A stretch of DNA of 64,000 nt, from assembly GCA_026126105.1 (NCBI GenBank), contig JAHCJV010000014.1, positions 1-64,000 of the forward strand. Direction: 5' to 3'. The notes below the pieces were generated by a model. The model did no database searches. It was not told the DNA's origin and saw only the letters and a list, made by a program, of their open reading frames with translations. The translations under genes were made by a program, and so were the position numbers. This document shows, piece after piece, positions 62,887 through 64,000 of the stretch. Numbering within the stretch: position 1 is the stretch's first letter; the number at the start of each line of letters is the position of its first letter. Source of the stretch: Enhydrobacter sp. (GTDB taxonomy: Bacteria > Pseudomonadota > Alphaproteobacteria > Reyranellales > Reyranellaceae).

Positions 62887-63264
62887 CTAGCGCGGCCGGG
62901 CGAGCGCCGAGCGTATCGAGTCGAGCAGCGCGTTATCCGACAGCGGCTTTTCGAGCAGATATTGCACGTCGAGCCTTTGCGCCCGGGCACGCAGCTCTTC
63001 GTTGGCGCGTCCTGTGATCAAGATCGCGGGAGCGTCGATCCCCCGGCTGCGCAGGACGCTGATCAGCTCCAATCCATCCATCACCGGCATGCGGTAGTCG
63101 ACGACGAGGCACCCGCTTGGCGGCAGGTTTGGATCGTTGAGCAGGCTGACCGGCCCGTCATATACACGGACGTCCAGCCCCTCCATCTCGAGAGCGAACT
63201 TCAGTGCCGTGCGCACGGCCGCGTCGTCCTCGACCACACAGATGACGGGAAGTTTGGGCAGCAT
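62887..63264 (-). CDS. single-domain response regulator
   Basis: A 125-residue receiver with no output domain. The acidic pair is VVEDDAAV, the phosphoacceptor aspartate is in CLVVDYRMPVMDG, ILITGR has the signalling threonine and LLEKPLSD the lysine. It resembles the FixJ receiver group. ATG at 63264 is used; 63282 is an alternative. It lies 50 bases after fixJ on the same strand and may act as a phosphate sink or second partner for the FixL-like kinase. Confidence 0.85.
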   Translation of the reverse strand: MLPKLPVICVVEDDAAVRTALKFALEMEGLDVRVYDGPVSLLNDPNLPPSGCLVVDYRMPVMDGLELISVLRSRGIDAPAILITGRANEELRARAQRLDVQYLLEKPLSDNALLDSIRSALARPR

Positions 63265-63298
63265 GGAACGAAGTCTAACCATGCTGCCGGCACGGGAA

Positions 63299-63312
63299 TT
63301 GATCTAGCGCAA
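63299..63312 (-). promoter_or_regulatory. one-mismatch FixK-type box before the lone receiver gene
   Basis: TTGATCTAGCGCAA fits TTG(A/C)-N6-(T/G)CAA. It lies in the 32-base gap after fixJ. A class II start would be at about 63264, the second possible ATG of the receiver gene. Confidence 0.45.
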
Positions 63313-63314
63313 GC

Positions 63315-63929
63315 CTATGAGTGGTCGTCAGCCAGCAGCGCCATGCGCACGAGCGCCGACAGGCTGTCTGCCTGCATCTTGGTCATGACGTTGGCGCGGT
63401 AGACCTCGACGGTGCGGGCGCTGATGTCGAGCTCGTGGGCGATGATTTTGTTGGGTTTTCCGGCAACGAGCCCTTCGAGCACCTGCCGCTCGCGCTCTGA
63501 AAGGAGCTTGAGCCGCGCGCGTGCCTCCGCCGCCTGCGCATCGCGTTCGCGTGTGCCGGCGCGTCGCTCGAGCGCCGTCCTGATCGCGCCGATCAGCACC
63601 TCGTCATCGAACGGCTTCTCGATGAAGTCGACGGCGCCTGCCTTCATCGCTTCCACGGCGAGCGCGATGTCGCCGTGGCCGGTGATCACGATGACGGGCA
63701 TCGGATTGCCATCGGCTCGCAACCGGCGTTGCAGCTCTATGCCGTCCATGCCGGGCATGCGCACATCAGTCACGATGCAACCGTCCTGGACCTCCGACCG
63801 GCTCGCGAGGAACGACGCGGCCGAATCATGCACACGCACCGCCAGACCAACGGTGCTGAGGAGGAACGCCAAGGACTGCCGGACGTCGGCGTCGTCATCG
63901 ATGACATGGACGATGTCACTGCTGGCCAA
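63315..63929 (-). CDS. fixJ: FixJ-type response regulator
   Basis: A 204-residue two-domain regulator. The receiver has VIDDDADVRQSL, the phosphoacceptor in CIVTDVRMPGMDG, ITGHGD and FIEKPFDDEVL. The LuxR-type HTH is LSERERQVLEGLVAGKPNKIIAHELDISARTVEVY. It closely follows FixJ of rhizobia, which activates fixK under low oxygen. It starts with a TTG, 14 bases inside the end of the kinase gene. Confidence 0.88.
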   Translation of the reverse strand: MASSDIVHVIDDDADVRQSLAFLLSTVGLAVRVHDSAASFLASRSEVQDGCIVTDVRMPGMDGIELQRRLRADGNPMPVIVITGHGDIALAVEAMKAGAVDFIEKPFDDEVLIGAIRTALERRAGTRERDAQAAEARARLKLLSERERQVLEGLVAGKPNKIIAHELDISARTVEVYRANVMTKMQADSLSALVRMALLADDHS

Positions 63930-64000
63930 GCGCGGCCTCCTCGGATTCCTCGGGCACTCTCAAGGTAAAGCGAAAAATGGTCCCTCCGCGGGGCCGCGGA
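63916..64000 (-). CDS. FixL-like sensor histidine kinase, C-terminal end (runs off right edge)
   Basis: The last 27 codons of a histidine kinase are present. The GGTIFRFTLRVP segment is the end of the ATPase domain and the protein ends in LGQQ. It overlaps the fixJ start by 14 bases, so it is the cognate kinase, probably FixL. Whether it carries a heme PAS domain cannot be seen here. Confidence 0.75.
   Translation of the reverse strand, partial: PRPRGGTIFRFTLRVPEESEEAALGQQ

Noticed and set aside
63283..63402. A plus-strand open frame from 62707 through the fixJ gap
   Set aside because: It runs antisense through the receiver gene, with no motif or ribosome site.

Overview
The window is about 64 kb of GC-rich, densely coding DNA. 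It looks like chromosome from a soil or rhizosphere alphaproteobacterium (Reyranella-, Rhodospirillales- or Bradyrhizobium-like). That placement is inferred from gene content: Bug/TctC receptors, FixLJ-FixK regulation, EcfG-type promoter motifs, a bacteriophytochrome with an HWE kinase, a DUF1127 protein and trehalose genes. I saw no rRNA or tRNA gene, insertion sequence, prophage or CRISPR array. Both window edges cut genes: an SDR oxidoreductase on the left and a FixL-like kinase on the right.

Layout. 0-10 kb: acyl/CoA and hydrolytic catabolism (epoxide hydrolase, crotonases, amidase, TauE/SafE exporter), a VapBC module and a Bug receptor. 9.5-13 kb: ferrous iron uptake (feoA-feoB) with a PepSY membrane protein. 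13-16 kb: hydrolase plus CoA transferase, then a second antitoxin/PIN pair. 16-19 kb: otsB and otsA flanking the remains of a GH15 glucosidase gene, with a perfect EcfG-type promoter upstream. 19-24 kb: PLP enzyme, SMP-30 lactonase and two tandem MFS paralogues. 24-27.5 kb: heme oxygenase plus bacteriophytochrome, divergent from a lone receiver protein with its own EcfG-type promoter. 27.5-36.5 kb: D-tartrate dehydratase, Bug receptor, YbaL antiporter, YHS protein, adenylate cyclase, aldo/keto reductase and M23 peptidase. 36.5-43.4 kb: a Liv-type ABC importer converging on a CobW GTPase / Cys-motif protein / deacetylase operon. 44-46 kb: gamma-glutamyltransferase and a lipoprotein.

46.3-64 kb is the most striking part. 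It reads as a low-oxygen and energy-stress island: two P-type ATPases, two CBS-BON proteins, two tandem universal stress proteins, two zinc alcohol dehydrogenases, a cytochrome c, an eRF1-like protein, a glucosidase-glucokinase-transporter operon, a Crp/Fnr (FixK-type) regulator, a lone receiver, FixJ and the end of FixL. Three perfect TTGA-N6-TCAA boxes and two one-mismatch boxes sit in its intergenic gaps. Several are at the distance expected for class II FNR/FixK activation, including a pair that serves two divergent operons. Sensor, cascade regulator, binding sites and targets therefore lie together, in a layout that recalls the mycobacterial DosR dormancy regulon in function but has different regulators.
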